A stretch of 64,000 nucleotides of DNA from Clostridia bacterium (GCA_003249225.1 QKJQ01000015.1:62001-126000); one strand, 5' to 3'. Positions 28,739-39,592 are shown, counted from the first letter of the stretch. A program made the numbers and translations. Notes: generated by a model not told the origin, from the sequence alone.

Positions 28739-28936
28739 ACAGTATTGTACATCACTGTTCTTTACATCACTGAACTTTTTAACACAGTATTGTTCATCAC
28801 TGTACTGTACTTTACATTACTGTACTTTTTTACACCGTATTGTACATCACTGTTCTTTACATTACTGAACTTTTAACACCGTATTATACATCACTGTACT
28901 TTACATCACTGAACTTTTTAACACCGTACTTTTATC
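28739..28936 (+). repeat. Degenerate tandem repeat, about 45-bp unit, between uvrB and uvrA
   Basis: Units start with AC(A/C)GTATTGTAC at 28739, 28784, 28834 and 28878 (lengths 45, 50, 44, 45), and a partial fifth starts at 28923. Each contains CATCACTGT and CTGAACTTTT words. The longer second unit has a five-base CTGTA duplication. The surrounding 533-base gap has no gene; the flanks of the array are also T-rich and G-poor. Confidence 0.85.
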
Positions 28937-29131
28937 ATAGTCCCACCTATATCTCTGAAAGAATAACAATACACGAAGATAAACAATAACCGTACAGCTA
29001 TTCAAAAGAAAGCAATTTTTAACACCCATGTATGTCTGGTTCAACATATATCATTACTGCTTGAACGTACATATTGTAATAAATAATTAGAATTAAGAGA
29101 ATACAAGTACCAAGATTGAAAGGAAAGAACA

Positions 29132-31966
29132 ATGGCTGATAACAAGCACTACATTAAAATCCGCGGCGCAAAGGAACATAACCTGAAGAATCTTGATGTC
29201 AATATCCCGCGTGATGAATTTGTCGTACTGACCGGCGTGTCAGGTTCAGGAAAATCCTCTCTTGCCTTTGACACCATCTATGCTGAGGGTCAGCGACGTT
29301 ACATGGAATCTTTATCTTCCTATGCAAGACAATTCCTTGGACAGATGGAGAAACCAAATGTGGAAAGCATAGAAGGATTGTCTCCGGCAATCTCGATTGA
29401 TCAGAAATCTACAAACCGAAATCCACGTTCTACTGTAGGAACTGTAACAGAAATCTATGATTACTTCCGTTTATTATATGCAAGAATAGGTATACCGCAC
29501 TGTCCGAACTGCGGAAAGGTTATATCACGTCAGACCGTCGACCAGATGGTCGATGAATTGATGGCACTGCCTGAGAGTACCAGAATACAGCTCTTAGCTC
29601 CGGTTGTCCGTGGCCGTAAAGGTGAGCATGTTAAGATCTTTGAGCAGGCAAAACGAAGTGGCTATGTTCGTGTTATGGTGGATGGACAGTTATACGAGCT
29701 ATCAGAAGAGATAAAGCTGGAAAAGAACAACAAACATAACATAGAGATCATCGTGGATCGTCTTGTAATTAAGGATGGTATCCAAAAGCGTCTCACCGAT
29801 TCAATCGAAAATGTAATGAAGCTCAGCGAGGGGCTTTTGTATGTCGATGTAGTTGATGGTGCCATGATGACTTTCAGTCAGAATTTTGCCTGTCCTGACT
29901 GTGGTATATCCATGGAAGAGATGGAGCCCCGAAGCTTTTCCTTCAACAATCCCTTCGGAGCCTGCCCTGAATGTCATGGTATAGGCTTTAAGATGGAATT
30001 TGCCGAAGAACTGATGATTCCAGATACCTCTGTCTCACTTAGTGATGGGGCAATCATTATCAACGGATGGCAATCTTCTTCTGACCCTGGCAGTTTTACC
30101 GGATCCTTATTAAAAGCTCTTTCCAAAGAATATAAGTTCAGTTTAAGGACACCATACGGTGAATTATCTGACAGCGTACGCAATATGATCATCAATGGAA
30201 CGGATGGTAAGAAGGTTAAAGTCGAATACAAAAGTCAGCGTGGTGTCGGTGTTTATGATGTGGAATTTGAAGGATTGATCCGTAATGCAGAACGCAGATA
30301 TCGCGAGACCGGTTCCGAATCGCAGAAACAGGAATACGAATCCTTTATGAGAACCACTCCATGTAAATGCTGTAATGGAAAGCGTCTGAAGCCGGAAGCT
30401 CTTGCCGTAACCGTAGGAGGCAGCAACATATCAGATCTCACAGAACTTCCAATTCGCAATCTTCATACCTTTATGATCGATCTTACACTATCCGCAATGC
30501 AGATGAAGATTGGAGAGATCATCTTAAAGGAAATTCGTTCCCGCATTGGTTTTCTTATGGATGTTGGCCTCGATTATCTGACCCTTGCACGCGCTACCGG
30601 TTCTTTATCCGGAGGAGAAGCACAGCGTATTCGTCTTGCCACACAGATTGGTTCCGGTCTTGTCGGTGTTGCCTATATACTCGACGAGCCCAGCATTGGT
30701 CTTCATCAGAAGGACAACGATAAGCTGCTCGCTACCTTAAAGAACCTAAAGAACCTCGGAAATACTTTGATTGTCGTTGAACATGACGAAGACACCATGT
30801 TTGCAGCTGATCATATCATTGACATCGGACCGGGTGCCGGTTCTCTTGGCGGTGAACTTGTTGCCGAAGGTACCGCCGAAGAGATCATGAAAGTTGAAAA
30901 CTCCATTACAGGTGCCTACCTAAGCGGACGTATTAAGATCGATGTTCCATTGAACCGAAGAAAACCAACTGGCTTCCTGACTGTTGTCGGAGCGCATGAG
31001 AATAATCTTCAGGATGTCGATGTTGACTTTCCTCTTGGCGTAATAACCTGTGTGACCGGTGTATCTGGATCCGGTAAGAGTTCTCTCGTAACCGAAGTAC
31101 TATATAAGCGCCTTGCCCGTGATCTGAACCGTGCACGATGCATTCCGGGAGCTCATAAGGACATAAAAGGTCTGGAGAATCTTGATAAGGTCATCGATAT
31201 CGACCAGTCTCCGATCGGTCGTACCCCAAGATCGAACCCTGCTACCTACACTGGCGTCTTTGATCAGATCCGCGACCTGTTTGCTTCTACCTCCGATGCT
31301 AAGACAAAGGGATATCAGAAAGGCCGATTCAGTTTCAATGTAAAGGGCGGACGTTGTGAAGCCTGTAGTGGTGACGGTATCATCAAGATCGAGATGAACT
31401 TTCTGCCGGATGTCTATGTGCCATGTGAAGTCTGCAACGGAAAACGCTATAATCGCGAGACCCTTGATGTACATTATAAGGGTAAGAATATATTCGACAT
31501 CCTTGATATGACGATAGAAGAAGCAGTAAAATTCTTTGAGAATGTTCCTTCCATTCGAAGAAAGATCGAGACGCTGAACGATGTTGGTCTCTGCTACCTA
31601 AAGCTTGGCCATCCATCGACATCGCTCTCTGGTGGTGAAGCACAGCGTATCAAACTTGCAACAGAACTAAGTAAGCGAAGCACCGGTAAGACAATTTATA
31701 TTCTGGATGAACCTACAACTGGTCTTCATTTTGCTGATGTGCACAAGCTGATAGATATTCTTCATCGGCTTGCCGATGGTGGTAATACGGTTATTGTCAT
31801 TGAACATAACCTTGATGTGATAAAGACTGCCGATTATATCATCGATTTAGGTCCGGATGGCGGAGACCGTGGTGGTACAATCATCGCAAAAGGTACTCCT
31901 GAAGAAGTAGCTGAGAATCCAGCTTCCTATACCGGCCAATACTTACGCAGATATCTTGGGAAATAA
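29132..31966 (+). CDS. uvrA: Excinuclease ABC subunit A
   Basis: 944 aa, normal length. Two ABC ATPase modules: Walker [15 protein letters not shown] and [14 protein letters not shown], signatures [14 protein letters not shown] and [14 protein letters not shown]. Zinc-binding modules are at [10 protein letters not shown] with CPDCG/CPECHG, and at CEACSGDG...CEVCNGKRY. It senses DNA lesions and recruits UvrB. RBS: AAAGGAAAG before the ATG. It is separated from uvrB by a repeat-filled 533-base spacer; a weak promoter-like TTGAAC-17-TAATTA lies about 50 bases upstream. The YfbR-like gene follows after about 60 bases. Confidence 0.97.
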   Translation: MADNKHYIKIRGAKEHNLKNLDVNIPRDEFVVLTGVSGSGKSSLAFDTIYAEGQRRYMESLSSYARQFLGQMEKPNVESIEGLSPAISIDQKSTNRNPRSTVGTVTEIYDYFRLLYARIGIPHCPNCGKVISRQTVDQMVDELMALPESTRIQLLAPVVRGRKGEHVKIFEQAKRSGYVRVMVDGQLYELSEEIKLEKNNKHNIEIIVDRLVIKDGIQKRLTDSIENVMKLSEGLLYVDVVDGAMMTFSQNFACPDCGISMEEMEPRSFSFNNPFGACPECHGIGFKMEFAEELMIPDTSVSLSDGAIIINGWQSSSDPGSFTGSLLKALSKEYKFSLRTPYGELSDSVRNMIINGTDGKKVKVEYKSQRGVGVYDVEFEGLIRNAERRYRETGSESQKQEYESFMRTTPCKCCNGKRLKPEALAVTVGGSNISDLTELPIRNLHTFMIDLTLSAMQMKIGEIILKEIRSRIGFLMDVGLDYLTLARATGSLSGGEAQRIRLATQIGSGLVGVAYILDEPSIGLHQKDNDKLLATLKNLKNLGNTLIVVEHDEDTMFAADHIIDIGPGAGSLGGELVAEGTAEEIMKVENSITGAYLSGRIKIDVPLNRRKPTGFLTVVGAHENNLQDVDVDFPLGVITCVTGVSGSGKSSLVTEVLYKRLARDLNRARCIPGAHKDIKGLENLDKVIDIDQSPIGRTPRSNPATYTGVFDQIRDLFASTSDAKTKGYQKGRFSFNVKGGRCEACSGDGIIKIEMNFLPDVYVPCEVCNGKRYNRETLDVHYKGKNIFDILDMTIEEAVKFFENVPSIRRKIETLNDVGLCYLKLGHPSTSLSGGEAQRIKLATELSKRSTGKTIYILDEPTTGLHFADVHKLIDILHRLADGGNTVIVIEHNLDVIKTADYIIDLGPDGGDRGGTIIAKGTPEEVAENPASYTGQYLRRYLGK

Positions 31967-32029
31967 TCAACCTGTTTTCGATCAGGTTTCTCGGCCGTAT
32001 ACATTTAGTTCACAATTAGGAGGAAGTAC

Positions 32030-32611
32030 ATGAGCAACCATTTTTATGCCATGATGTCTCGAATGAAATACATTGAACGCTGGGCCCTTATGCGTAATTC
32101 ATATCCGGAGAATATCTCCGAGCATTCACTTGAAGTAAGTATGCTGGCACATGCACTTGCCATACTTGGTAATAAGCGGCTTGGTAAAAGCCTGAATGCA
32201 GAACGTGCTGCTTTATTCGGACTTTACCATGACTCGACAGAAATCATAACAGGTGATATGCCTACTCCAATAAAATATTATAATCCCCAGATGCGTGAAA
32301 TTTTTAAAGATATAGAACAGACTGCAGCCGGAAAGCTTCTTGACTTTTTACCGGATGATCTGAAAGCTGAATACGAATCCATCTTTTTTCCAAAGGAAGA
32401 GGAAGCATATCTTTGGAAACTCGTCAAAGCAGCAGATAAACTCTCCGCTCTTGTAAAGTGCATCGAAGAAGAAAAAGCGGGCAACAAAGAGTTTTCCAGT
32501 GCATTAAAGGCTACTACAATCGCCCTTCGTGATATGAAACTCGAGGAAGTAACAATTTTTATGGAACAGTTCCTTCCATCTTATTACCTCACGCTGGACG
32601 AATTAAAATAA
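32030..32611 (+). CDS. YfbR-like HD-domain 5'-deoxynucleotidase
   Basis: 193 aa. HD motifs are intact: ISEHSLEVSMLAHAL, then GLYHDSTEIITGDMPTPIKY, and a later Asp in KAADKLSAL. The family dephosphorylates dNMPs to deoxynucleosides with a divalent metal. AGGAGGAAG is well placed before the ATG. It follows uvrA in the same direction and may be co-transcribed, which would pair nucleotide recycling with excision repair (inference). Confidence 0.88.
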   Translation: MSNHFYAMMSRMKYIERWALMRNSYPENISEHSLEVSMLAHALAILGNKRLGKSLNAERAALFGLYHDSTEIITGDMPTPIKYYNPQMREIFKDIEQTAAGKLLDFLPDDLKAEYESIFFPKEEEAYLWKLVKAADKLSALVKCIEEEKAGNKEFSSALKATTIALRDMKLEEVTIFMEQFLPSYYLTLDELK

Positions 32612-32695
32612 GTGAATCATTTTATAAGTTTCTACGAAAATATTTCATTCTTACGATACCTTAATAACAAGTATATTTTTCACTGCAACTTCACT

Positions 32696-32940
32696 CATCA
32701 GTATAAATTCAATTTCACCACAATACTATTCATCACTATAAAATCAATTTCACCACAATACTATTCATCACTATAAATTCAATTTCACACAATACCATTC
32801 ATCAGTATAAAATCAATTTCACCACAATATCATTCATCACTATAAAATCAATTTCACCACAATATCATTCATCACTATAAAATCAATTTCACCACAATAC
32901 CATTTATTACAATAAAATCATTTTCACTGCAGCATAAATT
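32696..32940. repeat. 35-bp tandem repeat with a G-free consensus
   Basis: Units begin at 32696, 32731, 32766, 32800, 32835 and 32870, with a degenerate seventh at 32905, so the period is 35 (one of 34). The shared core is CATCACTATAAAATCAATTT, followed by CACCACAATAYYATT; G occurs only as an occasional substitution. It lies 3' of the YfbR-like gene and before the convergent terminator. No spacers, so it is not a CRISPR array. Confidence 0.9.
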
Positions 32941-32987
32941 AATATCAAATATATCTTTAAATCCTTTATTTATTTAAAAAATGAAGT

Positions 32988-33047
32988 AAAAAGGCAGAAG
33001 CATTGAGTGAATTCCATTTGGAATTTTCACTTATGTTTCTGCCTTTA
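32988..33047. terminator. Convergent bidirectional terminator between yfbR-like and cheW-like genes
   Basis: A long stem (AAAGGCAGAA with TTTCTGCCTTT) contains an inner hairpin (GTGAATTCC/GGAATTTTCAC). It is flanked by A-rich and T-rich sequence and lies between convergent genes. Confidence 0.75.
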
Positions 33048-33083
33048 CTATTATGCATTCCCTAACGATACGCTTTATACGTC

Positions 33084-33629
33084 TTATTCGCCAGCTTCTG
33101 CTTTTCGTTTTTCTTCGTCTTTTCTCTTTTGCTCGGCTAATTGTGCTGCAAGTAGTGCATCCTGATCCTTCTTCTTTTTTTCATTCAGAAGCATGGATAC
33201 AGAAGCAAACTGCTCTTTGTCCAGCATTTTTGTCAGATCCAATACAACGACGATGGAATTCTGATAGTTTCCTACTCTTTTAATGTACGCTTTACTGTTT
33301 TGATGTAATAAGGGTATTCCTTCTGTCTCGAAGACATCCATTGGGACAATGGAATCAACATGGTCAACCAGATAAGCGATCGTCTGACCGGCGATTGTTG
33401 AAAGAATCATTTCATAATTAGTATCCGACTTTTCTTTTCGGTTGAAAATCTCTCGAATACTAATGACTGGTATCAATTCATTTCGAAGTTCAAATACTCC
33501 TTTCATAAAGAAAGGCATACCGGGTAATGTGTTATAGGTCATGTTCTTTTCAATAGAACCGGCATTTGCAACATCTACGGCATAAACTTCACCATCGATA
33601 TGAAACAAAACATGATTATATACTGCCAT
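33084..33629 (-). CDS. cheW: CheW-like chemotaxis coupling protein with charged C-terminal tail
   Basis: 181 aa. CheW domain: VLFHIDGEVYAVDVANAGSIEK, LPGMPFFMKGVFELRNELIPVISIREIF, TIAYLVDHVDSIV. It should link chemoreceptors to CheA. After about residue 150 there is a Lys/Glu/Ala-rich helical tail (EKKKKDQDALLAAQLAEQ...) not found in classical CheW. It lies 3' of prfB (29-base gap), away from other chemotaxis genes, which are 24 kb away in this window. The tail could add a docking coiled coil. Confidence 0.88.
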   Translation of the reverse strand: MAVYNHVLFHIDGEVYAVDVANAGSIEKNMTYNTLPGMPFFMKGVFELRNELIPVISIREIFNRKEKSDTNYEMILSTIAGQTIAYLVDHVDSIVPMDVFETEGIPLLHQNSKAYIKRVGNYQNSIVVVLDLTKMLDKEQFASVSMLLNEKKKKDQDALLAAQLAEQKRKDEEKRKAEAGE

Positions 33630-33658
33630 CTTGCATCCTCCTTACGTTTGGGAAGGAA

Positions 33659-34778
33659 TTAGTCTTCTTTTACTACGGTGTGGGTCCATTTCAAATATGC
33701 ATTAATGAACGGATCGATGTTACCTTCCAGAACACTGCCTGCATTTGCTATTTCTGCATTCATACGGTGATCCTTGACCATGGTATATGGCTGCAATACA
33801 TAGGATCTTATCTGACTGCCGAAATTGATTTCTTTGGACTCGCCGCGTATTCCCGATTCCTTATCCATATTCTCCTGCTGTTTTAACAGATACAATTTTG
33901 CTTTCAACATCTGAAATGCTTTGTCTTTGTTCTGGTACTGAGATCTTTCATTCTGACACTGAACAACAATTCCGGTAGCTAAATGTGTTATACGTATTGC
34001 TGAAGATGTCTTGTTGACTTTCTGTCCGCCTGCACCGCTTGAACGGAATACATCGATTCTCACTTCATCGTCCTTAATATCGATATCAAGATCTTCTTCT
34101 ATATCCGGCATAACATCACAGGAAACAAAAGATGTCTGACGTTTCCCGGCTGCATTGAATGGAGATATACGTACCAGTCTGTGAACGCCTCGTTCAGATT
34201 TTAAATATCCATAAGCATTCTCACCATTGATCTGCATTGTGATCGACTTGATACCGGCTTCCTCACCTTCCAGAAAATCAAGAATCTCTACTGTAAAACC
34301 TTTTTTATCTGCCCACCGCTGATACATACGGCTCAGCATACTTGCCCAGTCACAGCTTTCCGTACCGCCTGCCCCTGCATGCAGTGTAAGTATAGCATTG
34401 GTGTTGTCATACTCCTGATCCAATAAGGTACGAAGTCGCAGTGCTTCAAAACTTTGAATAAATTGATCCAGTTCCTCTTTTATCTCACTGACCATGGAAC
34501 TGTCATTTTCATCATAACCAAGTTCAATCAGGGTTTCGATGTCCTCAAACTGTTGTTTGATTTCCCGATATTCTTCAATGGTATCCTTTAAATTCTTGAG
34601 TTCCTTCATGGCTTCCTGCGATCTGTCCGTATTATCCCAGAACCCAGGTTCCTCCATGATTCCCTCTAATTCTTCAACTCTGAGCTTTTTATTAGCCAGG
34701 TCAAAGTGAATCCCCCATCTCAAGTAATGGCTTCTCGTAACCGCCAAGTTGGAACTTGAACTGGTCTAATTCTACCAC
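33659..34778 (-). CDS. prfB: Peptide chain release factor 2 with programmed +1 frameshift
   Basis: 372 aa after frameshifting. Translation starts at GTG 34778 (GAGAGGAAG upstream) and encodes VVELDQFKFQLGGYEKPLLEMGDSL before an in-frame TGA at 34703-34701. The site reads GGGGGATTCACTTTGAC: an internal SD-like GGGGG, then CTT TGA C. The +1 slip continues with DLANKKLRVEEL. The track's ORF start at 34747 is an artefact of the second frame. Release motifs: SPF in RISPFNAAGKRQTSF and GGQ in RSSGAGGQKVNKT. It releases peptides at UGA and UAA and autoregulates through this slip. Confidence 0.95.
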
Positions 34779-34909
34779 AAAATCACTTCCTCTCAAATGT
34801 ATTTCTTACTCTGTCTATACTAACTTATTCAAGTTAATTCGATTTACCTAATTAACTTTTCAACAACTCTTCACATCATTAAATGTCAAAACACATACTT
34901 TTAACTATA

Positions 34910-34954
34910 AAAGATGCATGCCGTATCACAGAACGAAGACACGCATGCATCTTT
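34910..34954 (-). terminator. secA terminator
   Basis: A stem AAAGATGCATGC/GCATGCATCTTT is followed on the minus strand by TTATAGTT, 70 bases after the secA stop. Confidence 0.65.
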
Positions 34955-35023
34955 ATTATCTGCATAAGATTATCTTCTATTAGAACAAGTTATGCATATT
35001 ATAATAACATTAAACCTGTATCT

Positions 35024-37594
35024 TTATGCTTTTCTGCCACAGCACATCTTGTATTTTTTACCGCTTCCACATGGGCAAGGATCGTTTGGATATACTTTCT
35101 CACTATCACGGCGTTTCGGAGCATTAGCAACCGTCTCATCCTTGTTGGTTCCAGTAACTTTAGCCACCTGCTCACGTTCCATCTTCTGTTCAATTCGAAG
35201 ATGCATTAATGCTTTAACTGTATCTTCTGCAATATTCCCAATCATCGCATTGAACATTTCAAATCCCTGAAGTTTATATTCCGTTACCGGATCTCTTTGT
35301 CCATATGCCTGCAGGTGAATTCCCTGTCGAAGCTGATCCATATCATCAATATGATCCATCCATTTACGGTCAATTACTCGAAGAAGAATGATACGCTCAA
35401 CTTCACGCAACTGTTCCTTATCTGGAAATTCAGCTTCTTTGGCTTCATAGTATTTTACAGCATCTTCCTTAAGCTTCTGAATCAATGCATTCCGTTTATA
35501 GGTCTCCATCTGATCTCTTGTAAGTTCAACAGGAGGCAGGGGGAAGATTGGCTGAAGAAGATTATTCAGTTCAACCAGATCCCATTCATCGGGCAGCTGA
35601 TCTTCACTGATGCAAAGACTTACATTACCTTCAATGGTCTCCGTGATCATCTTAAAGATAGAATCACGCATGCTTTCGCCGTCCAATACCTTACGACGTT
35701 CTGCATAGATGATTTCACGCTGATCGTTATTGACACGGTCAAATTCAAGCAGGTTCTTACGAATACCATAGTTGTTATTCTCTATCTTTTTCTGAGCACG
35801 TTCGATCGCGCTGCTCAGCATCTTATGTTCTATCTGCTGTCCTTCGTTCATTCCAAGTGAATTGAAGATACCCATCATTCTCTCAGAACCGAACAAACGC
35901 ATGATATCATCTTCCAATGAAATGTAGAATCTGGATTCACCAGGATCTCCCTGACGACCGGAACGACCACGCAGCTGATTATCAATACGACGTGATTCAT
36001 GACGTTCAGTACCAATAATCTTTAGACCACCGAGTTCTTTAACTCCCTCACCAAGCTTAATATCAGTACCACGGCCAGCCATATTGGTAGCAATCGTAAC
36101 AACACCCTTTTGTCCGGCATCCGCAACGATTTCAGCTTCGAGTTCATGGAATTTGGCATTCAATACTTTGTGTGGAATGTTACGTTTTTTCAGGTAAAAG
36201 CTGATTTCTTCCGATGCTTCGATCGTAATGGTACCAACCAATGCTGGCTGTCCCTTTTGATGTGCTTCCACGATCTCCTGAATAACTGCATTGATCTTTT
36301 CTTTGTGTGTACGGTAAACCGCATCTTCAAGATCTTTTCTGGCGATTGGCTTGTTGGTCGGTATCTCAATAACATCCATTCCATAAATATCACGGAATTC
36401 TTTTTCTTCTGTCAGGGCAGTACCGGTCATACCACATTTTTTATCATATTTATTGAAGAAATTCTGAAAGGTAATCGTTGCAAGGGTCTTGCTTTCACGC
36501 TTAACCTTTACATGCTCTTTCGCTTCAATCGCTTGATGAAGCCCATCTGAATAGCGTCGACCCGGCATAATACGACCGGTAAAGTCATCAACGATCAGTA
36601 CCTCATCATCCTTTACAACATAATCCTTGTCTTTCGCCATCAGGTAATGAGCACGAAGTGCAAGCACTATATTATGCTGAATCTCTAAATTCTCAGGATC
36701 AGCAAGGTTCTCGATGTTAAAGAATCTCTCAACTTTAACAACACCTTCTTCGGTAAGGTTGACATTCTTTTCTTTTTCATTAACAACGAAGTCACCTGTC
36801 TCTTCCATATCTTCTTTCATCAAAGCAGACATCTTCGTTACTTCTGTTGCTGTACCTTTGGTCAACTGTCTGGCAAGAATATCACACATCTCATAAAGCT
36901 TTGTTGACTTTCCGCTCTGACCGGATATAATCAGCGGAGTTCTTGCTTCATCAATCAAAACAGAATCGACTTCATCGATGATTGCAAAATGCAGACCGCG
37001 CATGACAAGCTGGTGTTTATAAATGACCATGTTATCACGAAGGTAATCAAACCCTAACTCATTGTTTGTACCATATGTTATATCGCAGTTATAAGCCTGT
37101 CGGCGCTCATCATTCTCCATGCCACCAAGAATACATCCAACGGTTAGGCCAAGGTATTCATGAATTTGTCCCATCCACTCAGCATCACGCTTTGCCAGGT
37201 AATCATTTACCGTAACGACATGTACCCCAAGACCTTCAAGTGCATTCAAGTATGCTGGAAATACCGATTCCAGAGTCTTTCCTTCACCAGTCTTCATCTC
37301 TGAAATACGTCCCTGATGCAATACAACAGCACCCATTAACTGTGTTCGGAAAGCAGTCTGACCAAGTACACGGAAAGCAGCTTCCCTGACAAGGGCATAG
37401 GCTTCTTCCATAATATCGTCAACCGTTTCTCCCTTTTCTAAACGACTTTTGAATTCGTTTGTTTTTGCCTGCATTTCTTCCTGAGAAAGTTTTCTCATGG
37501 ATTCTTGCATGGCTTCAATTTTATCGACCCTTGATTTTATTCTTTTTAATTCTCTCTCACTATGTGTTCCAAATATTTTATTCAGCATTTCCAT
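35024..37594 (-). CDS. secA: Preprotein translocase ATPase SecA
   Basis: 856 aa. DEAD motor: Walker [23 protein letters not shown], motif [15 protein letters not shown]. The preprotein-binding domain and helical scaffold follow. The C-terminus has the zinc-binding CxCxnCC tail ([15 protein letters not shown]), which contacts SecB or ribosomes. It drives protein export through SecYEG. A promoter TTGAAT-17-TACAAT lies about 60 bases upstream, and AGGAG is 13 bases before the ATG. Confidence 0.97.
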   Translation of the reverse strand: MEMLNKIFGTHSERELKRIKSRVDKIEAMQESMRKLSQEEMQAKTNEFKSRLEKGETVDDIMEEAYALVREAAFRVLGQTAFRTQLMGAVVLHQGRISEMKTGEGKTLESVFPAYLNALEGLGVHVVTVNDYLAKRDAEWMGQIHEYLGLTVGCILGGMENDERRQAYNCDITYGTNNELGFDYLRDNMVIYKHQLVMRGLHFAIIDEVDSVLIDEARTPLIISGQSGKSTKLYEMCDILARQLTKGTATEVTKMSALMKEDMEETGDFVVNEKEKNVNLTEEGVVKVERFFNIENLADPENLEIQHNIVLALRAHYLMAKDKDYVVKDDEVLIVDDFTGRIMPGRRYSDGLHQAIEAKEHVKVKRESKTLATITFQNFFNKYDKKCGMTGTALTEEKEFRDIYGMDVIEIPTNKPIARKDLEDAVYRTHKEKINAVIQEIVEAHQKGQPALVGTITIEASEEISFYLKKRNIPHKVLNAKFHELEAEIVADAGQKGVVTIATNMAGRGTDIKLGEGVKELGGLKIIGTERHESRRIDNQLRGRSGRQGDPGESRFYISLEDDIMRLFGSERMMGIFNSLGMNEGQQIEHKMLSSAIERAQKKIENNNYGIRKNLLEFDRVNNDQREIIYAERRKVLDGESMRDSIFKMITETIEGNVSLCISEDQLPDEWDLVELNNLLQPIFPLPPVELTRDQMETYKRNALIQKLKEDAVKYYEAKEAEFPDKEQLREVERIILLRVIDRKWMDHIDDMDQLRQGIHLQAYGQRDPVTEYKLQGFEMFNAMIGNIAEDTVKALMHLRIEQKMEREQVAKVTGTNKDETVANAPKRRDSEKVYPNDPCPCGSGKKYKMCCGRKA

Positions 37595-37652
37595 TGGTTG
37601 CTCATTCTCCTAAACAAAAAATTTCTTCCTAATTTCTGTCATACTATCAATC

Positions 37653-37681
37653 ATTGTATCACCATAAACCCCATGATTCAA
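37653..37681 (-). promoter_or_regulatory. secA promoter
   Basis: On the minus strand TTGAAT and TACAAT are separated by 17 bases, about 60 bases before the secA start. Confidence 0.6.
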
Positions 37682-37805
37682 CTAAATTTTAATTTCTTAA
37701 GAATCCATTCATGATTCGTTCATATATTGGCAGATAAAAGTAGTCCATTTGCACGTAACCCTATTTTGCCAAATAATTTATGAAAAAGTGAATGGAAACG
37801 TATAA

Positions 37806-37850
37806 TAAAAAACCCCCTTTATCAAACATAAAGATCTGATAAAGGGGGCA
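37806..37850 (-). terminator. hpf terminator
   Basis: A stem CCCCCTTTATCA/TGATAAAGGGGG is followed by TTTTTTATTAT on the minus strand, just downstream of hpf. Confidence 0.85.
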
Positions 37851-37882
37851 AACACTATCAATTATAGCTGAACCGAATAAAT

Positions 37883-38410
37883 CTAGATCTCCGGTTCGAT
37901 TAAACCATATGTATTACCTTTTCTTTTATAAACTACATTAACTTCATCCGTCTCCGCATTACGGAATACATAAAAGTTATGTCCTAAAAGTTCCATTTGA
38001 ATGCATGCTTCTTCGGCATCCATTGGCTTCATTGCAAATCTCTTAACACGCTTAATTTCGATGCTGTCTTCTTCAAAAAAGTCTTCTTCAATAAATGCTC
38101 TGTTCAGGCCGACTGCATCCTGTTTCTGATCAATGATCTTATTCTTATATCTTTTCAGCTGACGTTCCAGTATCTCCTGTACTAAATCTATTGAAACATA
38201 CATATCTGAGCTGACTTGCTCTGCACGAAGAATGTTACCTTTAACCGGAATTGTTACTTCAATTTTCTGCCTCTCCTTCTCGACGCTCATTGTAACATGT
38301 ACTTCCGTATCTGGTGTAAAGTACTTTTCCAGTTTTCCAATCTTATCCTTTACTACGTTTTTTAATGATTCTGTCACCTCAATATTTTTTCCACTGATGA
38401 TAAAACGCAT
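37883..38410 (-). CDS. hpf: Long-form ribosome hibernation promoting factor (HPF/RaiA)
   Basis: 175 aa from the ATG at 38410 (MRFIISGKNIEVTESL), nine bases after GGAG; the track's extra MIY uses an upstream TTG. The N-terminal S30Ae domain occupies about residues 1-100. The C-terminal dimerisation domain is EEACIQMELLGHNFYVFRNAETDEVNVVYKRKGNTYGLIEPE. Long HPF pairs ribosomes into inactive 100S dimers in stationary phase. It has its own promoter and terminator. The DnaA-box cluster lies upstream. Confidence 0.95.
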   Translation of the reverse strand: MRFIISGKNIEVTESLKNVVKDKIGKLEKYFTPDTEVHVTMSVEKERQKIEVTIPVKGNILRAEQVSSDMYVSIDLVQEILERQLKRYKNKIIDQKQDAVGLNRAFIEEDFFEEDSIEIKRVKRFAMKPMDAEEACIQMELLGHNFYVFRNAETDEVNVVYKRKGNTYGLIEPEI

Positions 38411-38530
38411 ATAGATCAACTCCTTTTACCGGTATTTATCCTCAAATTTTCATTTGTGGATAGAATATTTCATAAAATAGACCAGATATCTAACTATGAT
38501 TCTGAGTTCAACCGGTTATTTTATGGTTAT

Positions 38531-38559
38531 ATTATAACACAGTTGGAGGCACCTAGCAA
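38531..38559 (-). promoter_or_regulatory. hpf promoter
   Basis: On the minus strand TTGCTA and TATAAT are separated by 17 bases, about 120 bases before the hpf start codon. Confidence 0.75.
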
Positions 38560-38781
38560 GGATAATTCAGCCACTACGATTCATTTTTGTTTTATGTTGT
38601 AACATTCGCTAAATGTATCGAAATATTCTTCCAATTAAAAGTACATTTTATTCTTATTCCGACAATTAGATGTCAAGCGTGACAATAAGAAATATAAGCG
38701 ATTTTCTAAAAATCACAAAGTAAACAAAACAAACTTTCGAACTTGACACTGATTTTACATACGACAGTCGTGGACATCTTT

Positions 38782-39024
38782 TGTGGATAATGTGGATAAT
38801 TCCGTGTATAACTTTGATTTTTCCAGTAAACAGGGCATTTTCTCAGTGGATAATATTCTCATTCCCTAAAGTTATCCACATGTGATCTTTTGTCAAATTC
38901 AAAATCATAATACCATTTTGTGCACTTTGTATATTTTAGCTCTTGTCAATAGTATCTTTTGCATCTTTTAATTTTTCAATTCACATATTTTTGCGTCAAT
39001 TGCTTCATTTTAATCTGTGGATAA
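38782..39024. promoter_or_regulatory. Cluster of DnaA boxes
   Basis: Four perfect TTATCCACA boxes: TGTGGATAA at 38782-38790, an abutting copy at 38791-38799, TTATCCACA at 38872-38880, and TGTGGATAA at 39016-39024. Near-matches: AGTGGATAA at 38845-38853 and CGTGTATAA at 38803-38811. The segment between is AT-rich. It fills the 694-base gap between hpf and a membrane protein gene. No dnaA, dnaN, rpmH or gyrase gene is in the window. Confidence 0.85.
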
Positions 39025-39104
39025 GTTTTTTAATTGAACATTTTGTAGTTTACTAATACATTTGATTATTGTAAGATAGTATTTGAAAAGGAAGTGGAAA
39101 TTCA

Positions 39105-39584
39105 ATGCATAATAATAGAAATATCCTAATTGAAGTTCATCGTATCGCAATGTTCTTAAGTCTTCGTATCGTTCGTTTTTATCAATGTCTGTTTCTGATA
39201 ATATTCATTTTCGCGATACGTCTTATGGCGTATTACGTTAACGCAGCCTTCTATCTGTTAGCTGTGGTTTTTGCCATGCAGGAAATCCTCTACATACTAT
39301 ACAAAAACACAGCAAAGACAAAAGACTCCGAACCTCTTATGCCCTTACTGTGTCATAAATATAATTACATACAATCAAAGTACCTATGCAATAACATTTC
39401 ATCAACTGTAACTTATTTACTTTTACTGTTTCTGCATATTAAGTTTACCGATACTCCTGTCTTTCCTGACTGGATTACGTACACACCTCTTATCTTGCTC
39501 CTTACATCCATCGTTTTGCAGCTTATTCTATACATTCGTTACAGAATTCGAATTCACAATGATCTTATAAACGGTGCTTTTTAA
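39105..39584 (+). CDS. Unknown small integral membrane protein
   Basis: 159 aa. About four hydrophobic segments are visible: LFLIIFIFAIRLMAYYV, AAFYLLAVVFAMQEILYIL, VTYLLLLFLHI and PLILLLTSIVLQLILYI. The N- and C-termini carry positive charge. No family is recognised. AGGAAG lies ten bases before the ATG. Its promoter region contains the last perfect DnaA box, so DnaA-responsive expression is possible. It is convergent with the EAL gene, separated by only eight bases. Confidence 0.65.
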   Translation: MHNNRNILIEVHRIAMFLSLRIVRFYQCLFLIIFIFAIRLMAYYVNAAFYLLAVVFAMQEILYILYKNTAKTKDSEPLMPLLCHKYNYIQSKYLCNNISSTVTYLLLLFLHIKFTDTPVFPDWITYTPLILLLTSIVLQLILYIRYRIRIHNDLINGAF

Positions 39585-39592
39585 GCTCGTCT

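Noticed and set aside
32696-32940. CRISPR array
   Set aside because: The 35-bp units are directly adjacent with no unique spacers, and no cas genes are in the window.
38782-39024. Chromosomal origin of replication (oriC)
   Set aside because: The DnaA boxes would fit, but dnaA, dnaN and other origin genes are absent, and gene orientation does not switch here: highly expressed tuf, fusA and rpsL point towards the site from the right. A skew plot of the genome would settle it.
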